Origin: Bacillota bacterium
GTDB taxonomy: Bacteria; Bacillota; Bacilli; Alicyclobacillales; SLC66
DNA: 64,000 bases
Reading direction: 5' to 3'
NCBI GenBank assembly: GCA_021828865.1
Contig: JAJZCW010000002.1
Location: 1 to 64,000 of the forward strand
A program made the translations under genes and the position numbers. Of this stretch, positions 19,264-28,971 are shown piece after piece; within the stretch, counting starts at the first letter, position 1; each line of letters begins with the position of its first letter. A model generated the notes under the pieces. It was not told the DNA's origin. It made no database searches and worked only from the letters and a program-made list of their open reading frames with translations.

Positions 19264-20526
19264 TTACTTTATTTCCAGACGGACAAACTTTCGTTTGCCG
19301 ACTTGTACCACCATGCCGTCTTTTGGCTCGAGGACAAAGTCGCGATCTGTTTTTGCCTCACCGTCCACTTTGACTCCCCCACCTTCCATTAGCCGCCTCG
19401 CCTCAGAATTGCTCGGTGCCATACCAGAGGCTGTAACCAACTGATAGAGGGGCAACGGTTCGCTTCCCGCTACGTATACAGGAATCTCGGTCGGCATGCT
19501 GTGCTTTTGAAACACTTTCACAAATTCTTCCTGAGCAGTTTTGGCTGATTCCTCATCGTGAAATCGCTTTGTGAGAAGATAGGCAAGGCGCATTTTCGCG
19601 TCCCGCGGGTGTAGAGTCCCCTCTTCCAATTGGGACTCAATGTGCTGCACTTCTGATAAAGTCAACCCGCTTAACAGCAGATAGTACTTTGTCATCAGAT
19701 GATCGGGAATCGACATGGTTTTTCCATACACCTCGCCCGGCTCATCCATGATGGCGATGTAATTGCCGAGGCTTTTGGACATTTTATGTACCCCATCTAG
19801 CCCTTCGATGAGCGGCATGGTGAGCGCGATCTGCGGTTCGATATCGAATTCCTTTTGCAAGGTCCTTCCCATGAGGAGATTGAAGGTCTGATCCGTGCCA
19901 CCAAGCTCAACGTCTGTCTTTAATGCGACTGAATCGTAAGCTTGCATCAGCGGATAGAAAAATTCATGCACGCTGATTGGCGTATTTTCTGCATAGCGCT
20001 TTTTAAAGTCTTCCCGCTCAAGCATTCGCGCCACGGTGATGGTCGATGCCAGTCGGACAACATCGGAAAAATTCAGCACCGAAAGCCAGGTGGAATTGAA
20101 GTGTACTTCTGTTTTCTCCGGGTCGAGCACCTTGAAAATCTGCGTCTGGTAGGTCTTGGCATTCTCTTTGACCTGTTCCACCGTCAGTTGTTTGCGCGTT
20201 TCGGACTTCCCTGTCGGGTCACCAATCATGCCAGTAAAGTCACCGATGACTAGCTGCACGATGTGCCCCAGATCCTGAAATTGCCGAAGTTTTTCGAGCA
20301 CAACGACGTGTCCCAAGTGAATGTCCGGTGCCGATGGATCCAACCCCAATTTGACGCGCAGCGGCACACCGGTCTCGACGTGACGGCGAAGCTTGATCAG
20401 CAACTCCTCTACAGGAATGATTTCAACTGCACCGCGCATGATGATTTCCATTTGCCGCTTGACTTCCACCGCGACTTTATCAGGCATTTCATAAAGCACT
20501 TTTTCCCATGATTCATGTTCCGTCAT
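19264..20526 (-). CDS. tyrS: Tyrosyl-tRNA synthetase (TyrZ-type)
   Basis: 420 residues, class I synthetase. The HLGH signature is at 70-73 (GLDPSAPDIHLGH) and KMSKS near 240; a C-terminal S4-type RNA-binding domain holds SEARRLMEGGGVKVDG. The signature context is that of the TyrZ/TyrS2 subgroup rather than the main B. subtilis TyrS. It starts 25 bp after mutS2 and has no T-box leader of its own, unlike pheS and thrS here. Confidence 0.96.
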   Translation of the reverse strand: MTEHESWEKVLYEMPDKVAVEVKRQMEIIMRGAVEIIPVEELLIKLRRHVETGVPLRVKLGLDPSAPDIHLGHVVVLEKLRQFQDLGHIVQLVIGDFTGMIGDPTGKSETRKQLTVEQVKENAKTYQTQIFKVLDPEKTEVHFNSTWLSVLNFSDVVRLASTITVARMLEREDFKKRYAENTPISVHEFFYPLMQAYDSVALKTDVELGGTDQTFNLLMGRTLQKEFDIEPQIALTMPLIEGLDGVHKMSKSLGNYIAIMDEPGEVYGKTMSIPDHLMTKYYLLLSGLTLSEVQHIESQLEEGTLHPRDAKMRLAYLLTKRFHDEESAKTAQEEFVKVFQKHSMPTEIPVYVAGSEPLPLYQLVTASGMAPSNSEARRLMEGGGVKVDGEAKTDRDFVLEPKDGMVVQVGKRKFVRLEIK

Positions 20527-20551
20527 CCCAAAAAATCCCCCTTCATCTGCT

Positions 20552-22900
20552 TCACTTTAGCTCCACCACGGTAACCCCATTGCCGCCTTCCCCTTCCACG
20601 CCAATCCTTGCTGCTCTGACATGAGGGTGGTTTCGCAGATACTCCATGATGCCTCGCCTTAGCGCTCCAGTCCCTTTCCCGTGAATCAGCGTCACCTGAG
20701 GATACCCTGACATCACCGCGCGGTCGAGATATTGATCGACTTCGCGAATCGCCTCATCCACCGTTACCCCGCGCAAATCAATTTCCGGTTTGATTTCCAT
20801 AGAGGTTCGTTTAATTATCGCTGCTGGCTTAGGCACCTTATGGGCTTTTCGCACCAACTCCAGTTCGGCTTCTGACACCTTCATCTTCATCGAGCCTATG
20901 GCCACTGTCCATTCATTCTTGCTAACATGCTCAAGTAGTGTGGCCGTTTGACCGCCAAGCGACAATACCCTAGCCTCATCCCCCGCATGTAGCGGCAATC
21001 TCTCCCTACGATGCGCCGACCGTTTCAGATCGCTTGCAGGAAGCAGCCCCTCGACCCGATTACGAATCTCCGTCAGTTCATGATCTTTCAGCTTCTTGCC
21101 TTGTGCCTTTGTTTCGCGAAGTTCACTTAACAGTGTATCGAGTTCCCGTTCCACTTTGCGCACACTTGTCCGCATCTCCTCGAGCGCCTTGCGTTTACGC
21201 TCTCCCTCTTCGGCCTCTTCTTGCAATTTCTGCTGATGCAATTCATCGCGAATCTGTTCGGCGAGTACCCTCTCTCTTGTCAGGGCCTCCGCTTCTTTTT
21301 GCGAAGCAGTAACGCTTAATTGCAATTTACTGATCAAATCCTCCACGCGCGCATCATGGCTCTTGATCTTACTCGATGCGGCATCAATCAGTTGTGCATC
21401 GAGTCCCAATCTGCCTGCAATGGCAAAGGCATTGGACCTTCCCGGCACTCCCATCAGCAAGCGATAAGTGGGGGCGAGCGTCTCGACGTCAAACTCTACG
21501 CTGGCGTTCATCGTCCCGGGAGTCGTAAAGGCATAGGCTTTGAGTTCGCTATAATGCGTGGTGGCAACGGTCAGCACCTTCCGTTCACGAAGGTCATCTA
21601 GGATGGCCATGGCAAGCGCCGCCCCTTCGGTCGGGTCCGTTCCTGCCCCCAATTCATCAAACAAAAGCAGGGACCTGTCGTCCGCTTCCTTCAGTATGTG
21701 AATAATGTTGACCATGTGTGAGGAAAAGGTAGATAAGCTCTGCTCAATGCTTTGTTCATCACCAATATCCGCATAAACGCTGTGAAAAAATCCGATCTCC
21801 GTTCCTTCAAGCGCAGGCAGATACAGCCCTGCGAGCGCCATCAGCACAAACAGTCCCAATGTTTTTAAGGCAACTGTCTTACCTCCCGTGTTGGGACCTG
21901 TGATAACGAGCTGATGAAAATCTCTGCCAAGCCTGATGTCAAGCGGAACCACCCTGTCTTTGTCGATGAGCGGGTGGCGACCCGCTCGAATTTTTACGAG
22001 AGGGTCCCGTGTTATTTGTGGTTTCGTGCCTCGCATTGCGTGCGCATAACGCGCCTTTGCAAGTACAAGATCAATGACGCCAAGGGCCGCAAACAACGAC
22101 TGAAACTGCTCCGCATAAATGGCAACCAATCCAGACAGGCGAATGAGGATCTTTTCGATTTCTTTTTTTTCTTCGCTCTCCAGTTGTCTCAACTTGTTGC
22201 TAAGCTGGACGACACGTTCCGGCTCGATAAACACGGTGGCGCCTGACGCAGACACATCGTGTACCACCCCGCGAATCTGCCCCTGACTTTCGGACTTCAC
22301 CGCAAGGCAATACCGATCACCGCGAAGGGTGACGATCGTTTCTTGCAAATGGCGCATGATGGAAGGACTTCGCAACATCTCTTCCAACGTTCGTTTGACG
22401 CGGGACTGAGCGGACCTGATTTCGCTGCGAATTTCTCGTAACGTTGCACTGGCGCGATCGAGCACCTCCGCATTGTCATCCAGACAATTTTCCACTTCTT
22501 CGTCAAATTCCCGCGGCACGTGAAGTGCCTCGTCATAACTCGGGAGCAGGGTCAACTGTTCATGCTTTTCCGCTAAATTCAAGAGTTGCCTTGCCAGTTG
22601 TCGGGATTTTTTTGAGGTGGTGCCGAGCCCCACGAGGTCACGCGGGGAAAGCACGCTGCCAAGCGGTGCCACACTTACTGCAGGACGCAAGTCATGTGTC
22701 ACAGGCAGATCAATACTGCCACTTATGCGATAAAAAAATTCCCCTTCTTCCGCAAGGTCAAGTGCTGTGCTCACCGCTTCAAATGTGGACAAGGGGGAAA
22801 GCTCTTGCGCCAATTCTCTTCCATAAGGAGTGGCGCACTCGGCAACAATCCGTTCCCGGATTTTATCGAACTCCAGTACATGCAACACTTTTTCGTTCAC
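20552..22900 (-). CDS. mutS2: Endonuclease MutS2
   Basis: 782 residues. MutS-family ATPase with Walker A GPNTGGKT near 335 and the Walker B region LLLFDELGAGTDPTEG, a long coiled coil, and a C-terminal Smr nuclease domain with DLRG and HGKGTGALRRG. In B. subtilis MutS2 splits collided ribosomes; in other bacteria it limits recombination. The GTG at 22900 (VNEKVLHVLEF) has AAAGGA nine bases upstream and matches the family N-terminus; the frame is open to 22927. Confidence 0.95.
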   Translation of the reverse strand: MNEKVLHVLEFDKIRERIVAECATPYGRELAQELSPLSTFEAVSTALDLAEEGEFFYRISGSIDLPVTHDLRPAVSVAPLGSVLSPRDLVGLGTTSKKSRQLARQLLNLAEKHEQLTLLPSYDEALHVPREFDEEVENCLDDNAEVLDRASATLREIRSEIRSAQSRVKRTLEEMLRSPSIMRHLQETIVTLRGDRYCLAVKSESQGQIRGVVHDVSASGATVFIEPERVVQLSNKLRQLESEEKKEIEKILIRLSGLVAIYAEQFQSLFAALGVIDLVLAKARYAHAMRGTKPQITRDPLVKIRAGRHPLIDKDRVVPLDIRLGRDFHQLVITGPNTGGKTVALKTLGLFVLMALAGLYLPALEGTEIGFFHSVYADIGDEQSIEQSLSTFSSHMVNIIHILKEADDRSLLLFDELGAGTDPTEGAALAMAILDDLRERKVLTVATTHYSELKAYAFTTPGTMNASVEFDVETLAPTYRLLMGVPGRSNAFAIAGRLGLDAQLIDAASSKIKSHDARVEDLISKLQLSVTASQKEAEALTRERVLAEQIRDELHQQKLQEEAEEGERKRKALEEMRTSVRKVERELDTLLSELRETKAQGKKLKDHELTEIRNRVEGLLPASDLKRSAHRRERLPLHAGDEARVLSLGGQTATLLEHVSKNEWTVAIGSMKMKVSEAELELVRKAHKVPKPAAIIKRTSMEIKPEIDLRGVTVDEAIREVDQYLDRAVMSGYPQVTLIHGKGTGALRRGIMEYLRNHPHVRAARIGVEGEGGNGVTVVELK

Positions 22901-22992
22901 TTCAGGCAATCCTTTCATCCGTGCCAAGTTTCATGATCATTGATGAACTTGGGCAGACTATTTGCGTAGCAGACGATGGAGGTGAATTTCAC

Positions 22993-23361
22993 TTGCTGGG
23001 AATCATCGTACGGTTTATAGTCTCCGCTTTAGTATTGCTCTTTATTGGGATGATTGCTCCCGGATTCTACATCGCCGGGTTCTGGACAGCGCTAATCGCC
23101 GCAATCGTCATTGCTGGTCTAGGTTGGGTATTTGAACTTCTATTTGGCACACAAATATCGCCATACGGACGAGGTGTCATCGGATTTCTCACTGGTGCGC
23201 TCGTCATTTACCTAGCGCAAGCGGTGGTACCCGGGATGCGCGTCACGGTACTAGGTGCCGTTCTTGCCTCGCTAATCATCGGTATTATTGATTTGTTTGT
23301 TCCCACCGCCATGCGCGGCAATGAACAAGCTCATGGCTCGAGACATCGCGCCGCTAGATAA
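22993..23361 (+). CDS. Four-helix phage-holin-like membrane protein (YvlD/PF04020 type)
   Basis: 122 residues from a TTG at 22993 with GGAGGTG eight bases upstream; the longer open frame upstream lies antisense to mutS2 and is not used. Four hydrophobic helices cover nearly all of it (FIVSALVLLFIGMIAPGF, FWTALIAAIVIAGLGWVF and two more). Such proteins are annotated as holin-like, but function is unknown; nothing phage-related is nearby. It runs opposite to its neighbours, interrupting the cvpA-mutS2 order. Confidence 0.8.
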   Translation: MLGIIVRFIVSALVLLFIGMIAPGFYIAGFWTALIAAIVIAGLGWVFELLFGTQISPYGRGVIGFLTGALVIYLAQAVVPGMRVTVLGAVLASLIIGIIDLFVPTAMRGNEQAHGSRHRAAR

Positions 23362-23362
23362 A

Positions 23363-23385
23363 AAAGGGGGAATTCTCCCCCCTTT
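23363..23385. terminator. Bidirectional terminator between the holin-like gene and cvpA
   Basis: AAAGGGGG and CCCCCTTT form an 8-bp stem with a short AATTCTC loop and A/T tails on both sides. It serves the convergent 22993-23361 and cvpA genes; the cvpA stop lies inside it. Confidence 0.8.
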
Positions 23386-23941
23386 ACGCTTTTAATCCTG
23401 TCATTTTCGCCAAATCGACAATGGGCTGCTTAAACATCGGCGAGAGCGCGGAGTGGCTGATTTGTGTTTTTAATTCAGGAACAGGAATGTAGGCCGCAAA
23501 ATTGATAAGTACCGCAATAAGCAACACGGCGACTACGACTCCCGCCACCATTCCGGCCATCCGGTTGAAAAATGACAACCCTGGTAAATGAAACACCGAA
23601 TTCAATAAGTGACCCAAATACCTGATGACGAGCAGGGATACATAAAATACAATACCAAAAGCGAGGACATTCGCAATCGTGGTGCCAAGCTGATGAACCG
23701 AACCGCCGCTTGAAAGAATGTTGACAATAGGAACGTCCTTTAACGAATGCACATTTTTTAAGACACTAGAAAGTAACCATTTTCTTAAAGGTGGCACCAA
23801 TACACTGTGAAATTTCCAGGCAGAGACATAGGCCAGAACGGTGCCTAACAACCGAACGAGTTGCGAAATGAGACCTGTACGATATCCATCCCATGCGCTA
23901 AAAACTAGGACGGCCAGGATTATCCAATCCGCTATATCCAT
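23384..23941 (-). CDS. CvpA-family membrane protein
   Basis: 185 residues with four membrane helices and the N-terminal DWIILAVLVFSAWDGYRTGL that is typical of the CvpA/YshB family. The E. coli member is needed for colicin V release; the role in Firmicutes is unclear. It follows zapA, as yshA-yshB do in Bacillus, but polX, which comes next there, is missing. Confidence 0.88.
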   Translation of the reverse strand: MDIADWIILAVLVFSAWDGYRTGLISQLVRLLGTVLAYVSAWKFHSVLVPPLRKWLLSSVLKNVHSLKDVPIVNILSSGGSVHQLGTTIANVLAFGIVFYVSLLVIRYLGHLLNSVFHLPGLSFFNRMAGMVAGVVVAVLLIAVLINFAAYIPVPELKTQISHSALSPMFKQPIVDLAKMTGLKA

Positions 23942-23971
23942 GCTATTACCCCATCTTATAAGAAGTTCTCA

Positions 23972-24235
23972 TCATTCGCCTGAATTGGGTTTAATCTCCA
24001 ATGAATCCACCAGCGCTTCATATTCTGCCAGCAATTCTTCATAAGTATCCGCCAAATTGAGGGCGGTTAACACCGCCAGCGTCTGAAGATCCAATTGGGG
24101 ATTTTTTTCATAGATTTCGCGCATTTTTTGATCCACAGAAGCGGCGATCCGTTGCAAATGCTCAGGCATCGCAGGTCCGCGCAGTGTATACGTGTGCCCG
24201 AATATATCTACCTTTACGCGATATTGCTCATCCAT
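23972..24235 (-). CDS. zapA: Cell division protein ZapA
   Basis: 87 residues. The N-terminal strand-rich part (YRVKVDIFGHTYTLRG) and the C-terminal coiled coil (LNLADTYEELLAEYEAL) match ZapA, which bundles FtsZ filaments at the division ring. The ATG at 24235 is eight bases after GGAGGTG and is preferred over the GTG at 24244. It lies downstream of pheT. Confidence 0.92.
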   Translation of the reverse strand: MDEQYRVKVDIFGHTYTLRGPAMPEHLQRIAASVDQKMREIYEKNPQLDLQTLAVLTALNLADTYEELLAEYEALVDSLEIKPNSGE

Positions 24236-24290
24236 GACTGGCACACCTCCGCTTTGTCACTATTCGCGAAACGGGCACACAATTCCTGCT

Positions 24291-26732
24291 TTATTTGCGA
24301 AGAACCGCTCCATAATTGGAATTTAGTTGCGATAATACTTGATCCACTGCAATCTGCACCTCGTTTTCCGTCAATGTCCGATCAGGCGCCCGAAAAACAA
24401 GGCGCAGTGCGGCACTTTTTTCTTCGTCGCCAACATGTTCCCCAGTGTAGACATCAAACACTGTGACAGACTCGAGCAATGAACCGGCTGCCGCCTTAAC
24501 CGTGCTAAATAAGTTTGCCACAGGAAGCGTTCGGTTGACCACCACGGCAAGATCGCGTTCCACATGAGGATAGCGCGGCAATTCTGCCACATACAAGTGT
24601 GACGAGACCATTTCCATCAGTGCCTCCATTTCGACCTCAAAATAATACACCTCTGATGCGAGGTCGAATGTTCTCGCAACTTCTTTACGAATTTGGCCAA
24701 GCTTCCCGATCGGCTTCCCGCCAACCAGCATTTCTGCGGATCTTCCCGCATGCAAATACGGATAAGCCATCCGTTCAAAACTCACCTTGTCCTTAATGCC
24801 AAGTCGCTCAAATAGCCCCTCAACTAGCCCTTTTATATCAAAAAAGTCATAGTTTCGCCCGGCATAAAGTGGTTCTTTTGCCACGCTGCCATAACCAACC
24901 CCTGCCAACACCTTTTTTTCCACAGGCGCCATCATGCCTTTATCCCCATTTGGTGCGGTCGGCAAGAAGACAGTGCCAAGTTCAAAGATAAAAAGTGATT
25001 CCCATTGTCGGCTGGCATTGTACTTTGCCACCTCAAGGAGCGGTACAAGCATCGTGGTACGAAGTGCTTCTCGATCTTCCGAGAGTGGGTTCAAGAGTCG
25101 CATTGGGTGTGCAAGCTCATGATCGTCCGCAATGTTTAGCTTACGATGAACCTCCCCATCGACAAAAGAGTACGTCCAAACTTCATCAAACCCTTGATTT
25201 CTCATATAATCGCGAGTCATTCTGCGCAATTTTTGAGTTTTTGAGAGACCTCCGTGACTAAGCGCTCCCTTCAAATTGGTAGAAGGAATGCGGTCAAAAC
25301 CCGCAAGCCGCGCGAATTCTTCAATCATGTCCTCTTCACGAAGCAAATCAGGCCTTCGCGCTGGAACAGACACCCTTAAGCCTGCTTCTTCGCGTACTGC
25401 GGGTAATCCGAGTTGGTGGCAGAATCCTTCCAACTCCTCAATATCCATCGCATAGCCAAGCACTTCTGCCACCCTCGCGACGCGCACAAGAATCTGCACT
25501 TTTGCAACTGGCGAAACTAAATTTTTCCCCGTGATCACCGGATTTCCCAGCAGTTGTCCCCCTGCATACTGGACCATCAGTGCGGAGGCGCGATGAAGCG
25601 CAGGGAGTACCGCATCAGGATCCAGCCCTTTTTCAAAGCGCAGTGCCGCTTCCGAGCGAAGTTGTAGTAGCCTGCTCGTGCGCCTTGTCGTCATCGGATC
25701 AAACATTGCGGATTCAATTACCACTGTAGTAGTGTTGTCCGTCACCTCACTGCATTCGCCGCCCATCACGCCGGCAAGCCCCAATCCCTTCTTGTGATCG
25801 GAAATCACGATCACACCACTCGTCAATTCGCGGTCCTGACTGTCGAGTGTCCGCAAGACTTCGCGATCCTTTGCTTGCCGGACCGCTATTTCCCGATTGT
25901 CGATCGCGTCATAGTCAAACGCATGAAGAGGTTGCCCCCATTCAAACATCACGTAGTTGGTGATGTCGACTAAGTTGTTGATCGGGCGCATGCCTACCGC
26001 CAGTAACCTCATCTGCATCCACATCGGAGATGGGCCAAGCTCTAAATGAGTTACGACTTGACCAGAGTATCCCGTGCAAAGCGCTGTATCAATCCGCACG
26101 GAAAGCGGCTTATCACTCACAGTCGCCACTCCACTCGCATCTACATCCGGCATGTGAACTTCGCGCGAATAGAGCGCTGCCACCTCGTAGGCCACCCCGC
26201 GAAATGACAGGCAATCCGAGCGGTTTGGCGTCAGTTCAAGTTCCATCACCACATCGTTTAATCCAAGATATTCCACCACATTTTCACCAAGCGGTGCGTC
26301 CTCCGGAAAAATCCAGATTCCCTCTGCCTGATCCTTGGGCAAAAACTTATCGTCAAGCCCGAGTTCTGACGCGGAACACAGCATGCCTTCCGAGGGAAGT
26401 CCGCGAAAGTTCGCGAGTTCGATGTGTTTCTCGGGCAATTTTGCCCCCACAAGCGCAACGGGCACTTTTTGGCCTGCCTGAACATTCGTGGCACCTGTCA
26501 CAATTTGTAGCTTGGTGGTGCCGGTGTCTATATGACAAACTCGCAATCGATCTGCCTGTGGATGTGGAGTGACCGATTCAATCAGGCCCACCACGACCCC
26601 TTCCACCCCTAAATTCATCGAGGCCATTTTTTCTACCGGAATGCCTGCACTCGTCAGGTCTTCCGCCACCTGTTCCGGAGTCAGTCCTGTCAAATCGACG
26701 TATTCACCAAGCCAGTTCCATGTGATTTTCAT
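24291..26732 (-). CDS. pheT: Phenylalanyl-tRNA synthetase beta subunit
   Basis: 813 residues. Domain order is visible: N-terminal B1, EMAP-like tRNA-binding domain (about 40-150), B3/B4 editing domain, B5, catalytic-like core (GLSKTQKLRRMTRDYMRNQG) and the C-terminal ferredoxin-like anticodon-binding domain (YPHVERDLAVVVNRTLP). It follows pheS by 11 bp and is controlled by the same T-box leader. Confidence 0.97.
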   Translation of the reverse strand: MKITWNWLGEYVDLTGLTPEQVAEDLTSAGIPVEKMASMNLGVEGVVVGLIESVTPHPQADRLRVCHIDTGTTKLQIVTGATNVQAGQKVPVALVGAKLPEKHIELANFRGLPSEGMLCSASELGLDDKFLPKDQAEGIWIFPEDAPLGENVVEYLGLNDVVMELELTPNRSDCLSFRGVAYEVAALYSREVHMPDVDASGVATVSDKPLSVRIDTALCTGYSGQVVTHLELGPSPMWMQMRLLAVGMRPINNLVDITNYVMFEWGQPLHAFDYDAIDNREIAVRQAKDREVLRTLDSQDRELTSGVIVISDHKKGLGLAGVMGGECSEVTDNTTTVVIESAMFDPMTTRRTSRLLQLRSEAALRFEKGLDPDAVLPALHRASALMVQYAGGQLLGNPVITGKNLVSPVAKVQILVRVARVAEVLGYAMDIEELEGFCHQLGLPAVREEAGLRVSVPARRPDLLREEDMIEEFARLAGFDRIPSTNLKGALSHGGLSKTQKLRRMTRDYMRNQGFDEVWTYSFVDGEVHRKLNIADDHELAHPMRLLNPLSEDREALRTTMLVPLLEVAKYNASRQWESLFIFELGTVFLPTAPNGDKGMMAPVEKKVLAGVGYGSVAKEPLYAGRNYDFFDIKGLVEGLFERLGIKDKVSFERMAYPYLHAGRSAEMLVGGKPIGKLGQIRKEVARTFDLASEVYYFEVEMEALMEMVSSHLYVAELPRYPHVERDLAVVVNRTLPVANLFSTVKAAAGSLLESVTVFDVYTGEHVGDEEKSAALRLVFRAPDRTLTENEVQIAVDQVLSQLNSNYGAVLRK

Positions 26733-26743
26733 CCTGCACCCTC

Positions 26744-27781
26744 CTACTCAGGCAGTGAAGCAAACTGCTTCAATAACCTCAAATCATTCTGATAAAACTG
26801 GCGAATGTCCTCAATCTTGTAAAGCAACATGGCGATCCGCTCGACCCCCATGCCAAACGCAAAGCCCGTCACCTCTTCAGGATCGTATCCCCCCATTTCA
26901 AGCACTCGCGGATGCACCATGCCGCAGCCGAGCACCTCGATCCAGCCCGTATGCTTACAAGTCGAGCAGCCATCTCCCCCGCAATAAATGCAGCGGATGT
27001 CCATCTCTGCGCTCGGTTCGGTAAAAGGGAAAAAGCTTGGCCGCAGCCTGATCTCCTGATTTTCGCCAAACAATTCTTTGGCAAACGTCAACAGGATGCC
27101 TTTGAGGTCGCTCATGCGAACACCTTTTCCGACCACCAGTCCCTCCACCTGCGTAAATGCATGCGAATGGGTCGCATCGTCGTCATCGCGTCGATACACC
27201 CTCCCCGGCACAATGATGCGAATCGGCCACTCCGGTCGCCTTTTTTCCAGCGTTCTCGCCTGCACAGGCGAGGTATGCGTGCGCATCAGCAACTCTTCAC
27301 TCAAGTAAAATGTATCCTGCATATCTCTCGCGGGGTGATCTTTTGGCAAATTGAGCGCCTCGAAGTTGTAATAATCCCACTCCACTTCTGGCCCTTCTTC
27401 TACCGTAAAGCCAAATCCGATAAAGATGTCCTCAATCCGACGGATGATTTTTTGCAAAGGGTGTTCCGCCCCCACGCTTCTCGTCCTGCCAGGAAGCGTG
27501 ATATCGAGCGTTTCTTTTTCTTCCTGTATCGCCGCTTGTTTGGCTTCCCATTCGGCAAACTTGCTTGCAAACGCAGCTTCTAGCGTCTCTCGCACGGCGT
27601 TTGCGACCTGCCCCACGACAGGGCGCTCTTCTGCAGAAAGTTTGCTCATACTGCGAAGCGCCAGCGACAACTCACCTTTTTTCCCTAAATACTTGACTCG
27701 CCACGCATCCAGCGCATTTCCCTCTGCCTCCGCCAAATCTACGAGTGCCTGTTCCTGCAACGCCAATAACTGTTCCCTCAT
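26744..27781 (-). CDS. pheS: Phenylalanyl-tRNA synthetase alpha subunit
   Basis: 345 residues from the ATG at 27781 with GGAAGGAG upstream; the frame stays open into the T-box leader but that part is not coding. Class II core motifs [32 protein letters not shown] and the motif 3 [12 protein letters not shown] are intact, and an N-terminal coiled coil binds tRNA. It forms a heterotetramer with PheT. Confidence 0.97.
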   Translation of the reverse strand: MREQLLALQEQALVDLAEAEGNALDAWRVKYLGKKGELSLALRSMSKLSAEERPVVGQVANAVRETLEAAFASKFAEWEAKQAAIQEEKETLDITLPGRTRSVGAEHPLQKIIRRIEDIFIGFGFTVEEGPEVEWDYYNFEALNLPKDHPARDMQDTFYLSEELLMRTHTSPVQARTLEKRRPEWPIRIIVPGRVYRRDDDDATHSHAFTQVEGLVVGKGVRMSDLKGILLTFAKELFGENQEIRLRPSFFPFTEPSAEMDIRCIYCGGDGCSTCKHTGWIEVLGCGMVHPRVLEMGGYDPEEVTGFAFGMGVERIAMLLYKIEDIRQFYQNDLRLLKQFASLPE

Positions 27782-27803
27782 CGCGTGCTCTCCTTCCTTT
27801 ACA

Positions 27804-28072
27804 ACAAAAAAACCTTCGCCCAGGGACGAAAGTTTCGTGGTACCACCCATGTTCAGAAGTCAACATGATGATCGACTTCCCTCAAGCCCCGTAACGTGGG
27901 GGATACGGATCAACCTACAAGCGGAAAAATCCTTCCGCCTTCTGCTGATCGCCTCCCAAGTGAACTTCCCAAAACCAATGACAGCAGGCGCTCTCAGTCG
28001 CGGCGCCTCTCCCTGTTGCTGCCTTGTGGTTGGTACTCTCTTGATCATTGGCTGATTATCCGAAAATGTTTG
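27804..28072 (-). promoter_or_regulatory. T-box leader of pheST (phenylalanine)
   Basis: The conserved T-box GGGTGGTACCACG lies at 27848-27836 on the minus strand. A terminator hairpin (CTTTCG...CGAAGG, then seven T) follows at about 27833-27804, and it would compete with the antiterminator formed with uncharged tRNA. The likely specifier is UUC (27964-27962) followed by A, which suits phenylalanine. The leader reduces readthrough into pheST when tRNA-Phe is charged. It fills the 356-bp gap before pheS. Confidence 0.93.
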
Positions 28073-28078
28073 CTATGT

Positions 28079-28107
28079 AGCATACTCTACCGCGCCAATT
28101 TATGCAA
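28079..28107 (-). promoter_or_regulatory. Promoter of the pheST T-box transcript
   Basis: TTGCAT (28107-28102), 17-bp spacer, TATGCT (28084-28079) on the minus strand, just upstream of the T-box leader. Confidence 0.65.
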
Positions 28108-28137
28108 GCCGGATACTTGCATGATTTTCGCCTAGCA

Positions 28138-28971
28138 TCAATGGGTGCTTCTCTGACGCAACGCCTCATACAAAAGGATCGACGAGGCGACTCCCGCATT
28201 GAGCGATTCTGCCCCACCAGGCATAGGCAGCGCTAGAAACCCGTCCATGTTATCCACCACGGCGCTCGAAAGTCCGCTTGTTTCATGACCGACGACAACG
28301 GCGAGAGGTCCTTTTAAGTTGGCAAAAAAGTGAGCCTCACCCGCTCGCGCGTCTGCGCCAAGCAAATGATAGCCTAACCCACGCAGCTTGTCGATCGCTT
28401 CTTGCGATTCCATTTCAAAAACGGGCACCCTAGAGAGCGACCCCATCGTTGCGCGTACCACTTTCGGTTGATAGGGGTCCGCAGACCCCTTCAACGCGAT
28501 CACTGCCCTTGCATTGACCGCATCAGCACTGCGAATCATCGTGCCCAAATTCCCCGGGTCGCCAATCTGATCGGCCACCAGCACGACATCCTGACACCCT
28601 GAACCATTCTCAGGTTGAAGCAGGTCTTGGTTCCAATTCGGCATCTTCGCCACCGCCACCACGCCTTGCGGGTGCTCTGTGTCGGTAATGTGCTTTAACA
28701 GGTGACTCTCCATTTCATAGACAGTCACGCCCATCGCACTAGCCGTTTCCGCCGCTTCGTAGGCTAAGTCCGCCTGATGACCATACGGATCAATCAACAA
28801 TACTTCGAACCTGACGCCACGCTCTAAATAGACTTGCACACTGCGAAGTCCCTCTACCAAATAGCTTTGGTTCGCCTTGCGATATTTGCGCTCTTTTAGC
28901 GAAGCCCATGTTTTCACTTTCGGGTTTTGCAGGGATGTCAATACTTCCAACTGCGACTTCCTCTCACGCAT
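28138..28971 (-). CDS. TrmH/SpoU-family RNA 2'-O-methyltransferase (YsgA-like)
   Basis: 277 residues. An N-terminal substrate-binding domain (LKERKYRKANQSYLVEG) precedes the knotted SPOUT domain with VADQIGDPGNLGTMIRSADA and the C-terminal LPMPGGAESLNAGVASSILLYEA. It probably methylates rRNA, like RlmB/YsgA, which also sits before pheS in Bacillus. The ATG follows the ilvD stop with no gap, and its ribosome binding site (GAAGG) is inside ilvD, so the two are translationally linked. Confidence 0.9.
   Translation of the reverse strand: MRERKSQLEVLTSLQNPKVKTWASLKERKYRKANQSYLVEGLRSVQVYLERGVRFEVLLIDPYGHQADLAYEAAETASAMGVTVYEMESHLLKHITDTEHPQGVVAVAKMPNWNQDLLQPENGSGCQDVVLVADQIGDPGNLGTMIRSADAVNARAVIALKGSADPYQPKVVRATMGSLSRVPVFEMESQEAIDKLRGLGYHLLGADARAGEAHFFANLKGPLAVVVGHETSGLSSAVVDNMDGFLALPMPGGAESLNAGVASSILLYEALRQRSTH

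Noticed and set aside
22444-22992. Upstream half of the 305-codon frame ending at 23361
   Set aside because: It is antisense to mutS2; the gene starts at the TTG at 22993 with a good ribosome binding site.
22993-23361. Prophage remnant suggested by the holin-like protein
   Set aside because: No other phage gene, integrase or attachment site nearby; such four-helix proteins are common in chromosomes.
27426-28055. 209-codon open frame on the plus strand over pheS and its leader
   Set aside because: Antisense to pheS and to the T-box leader; Ser-rich shadow translation.
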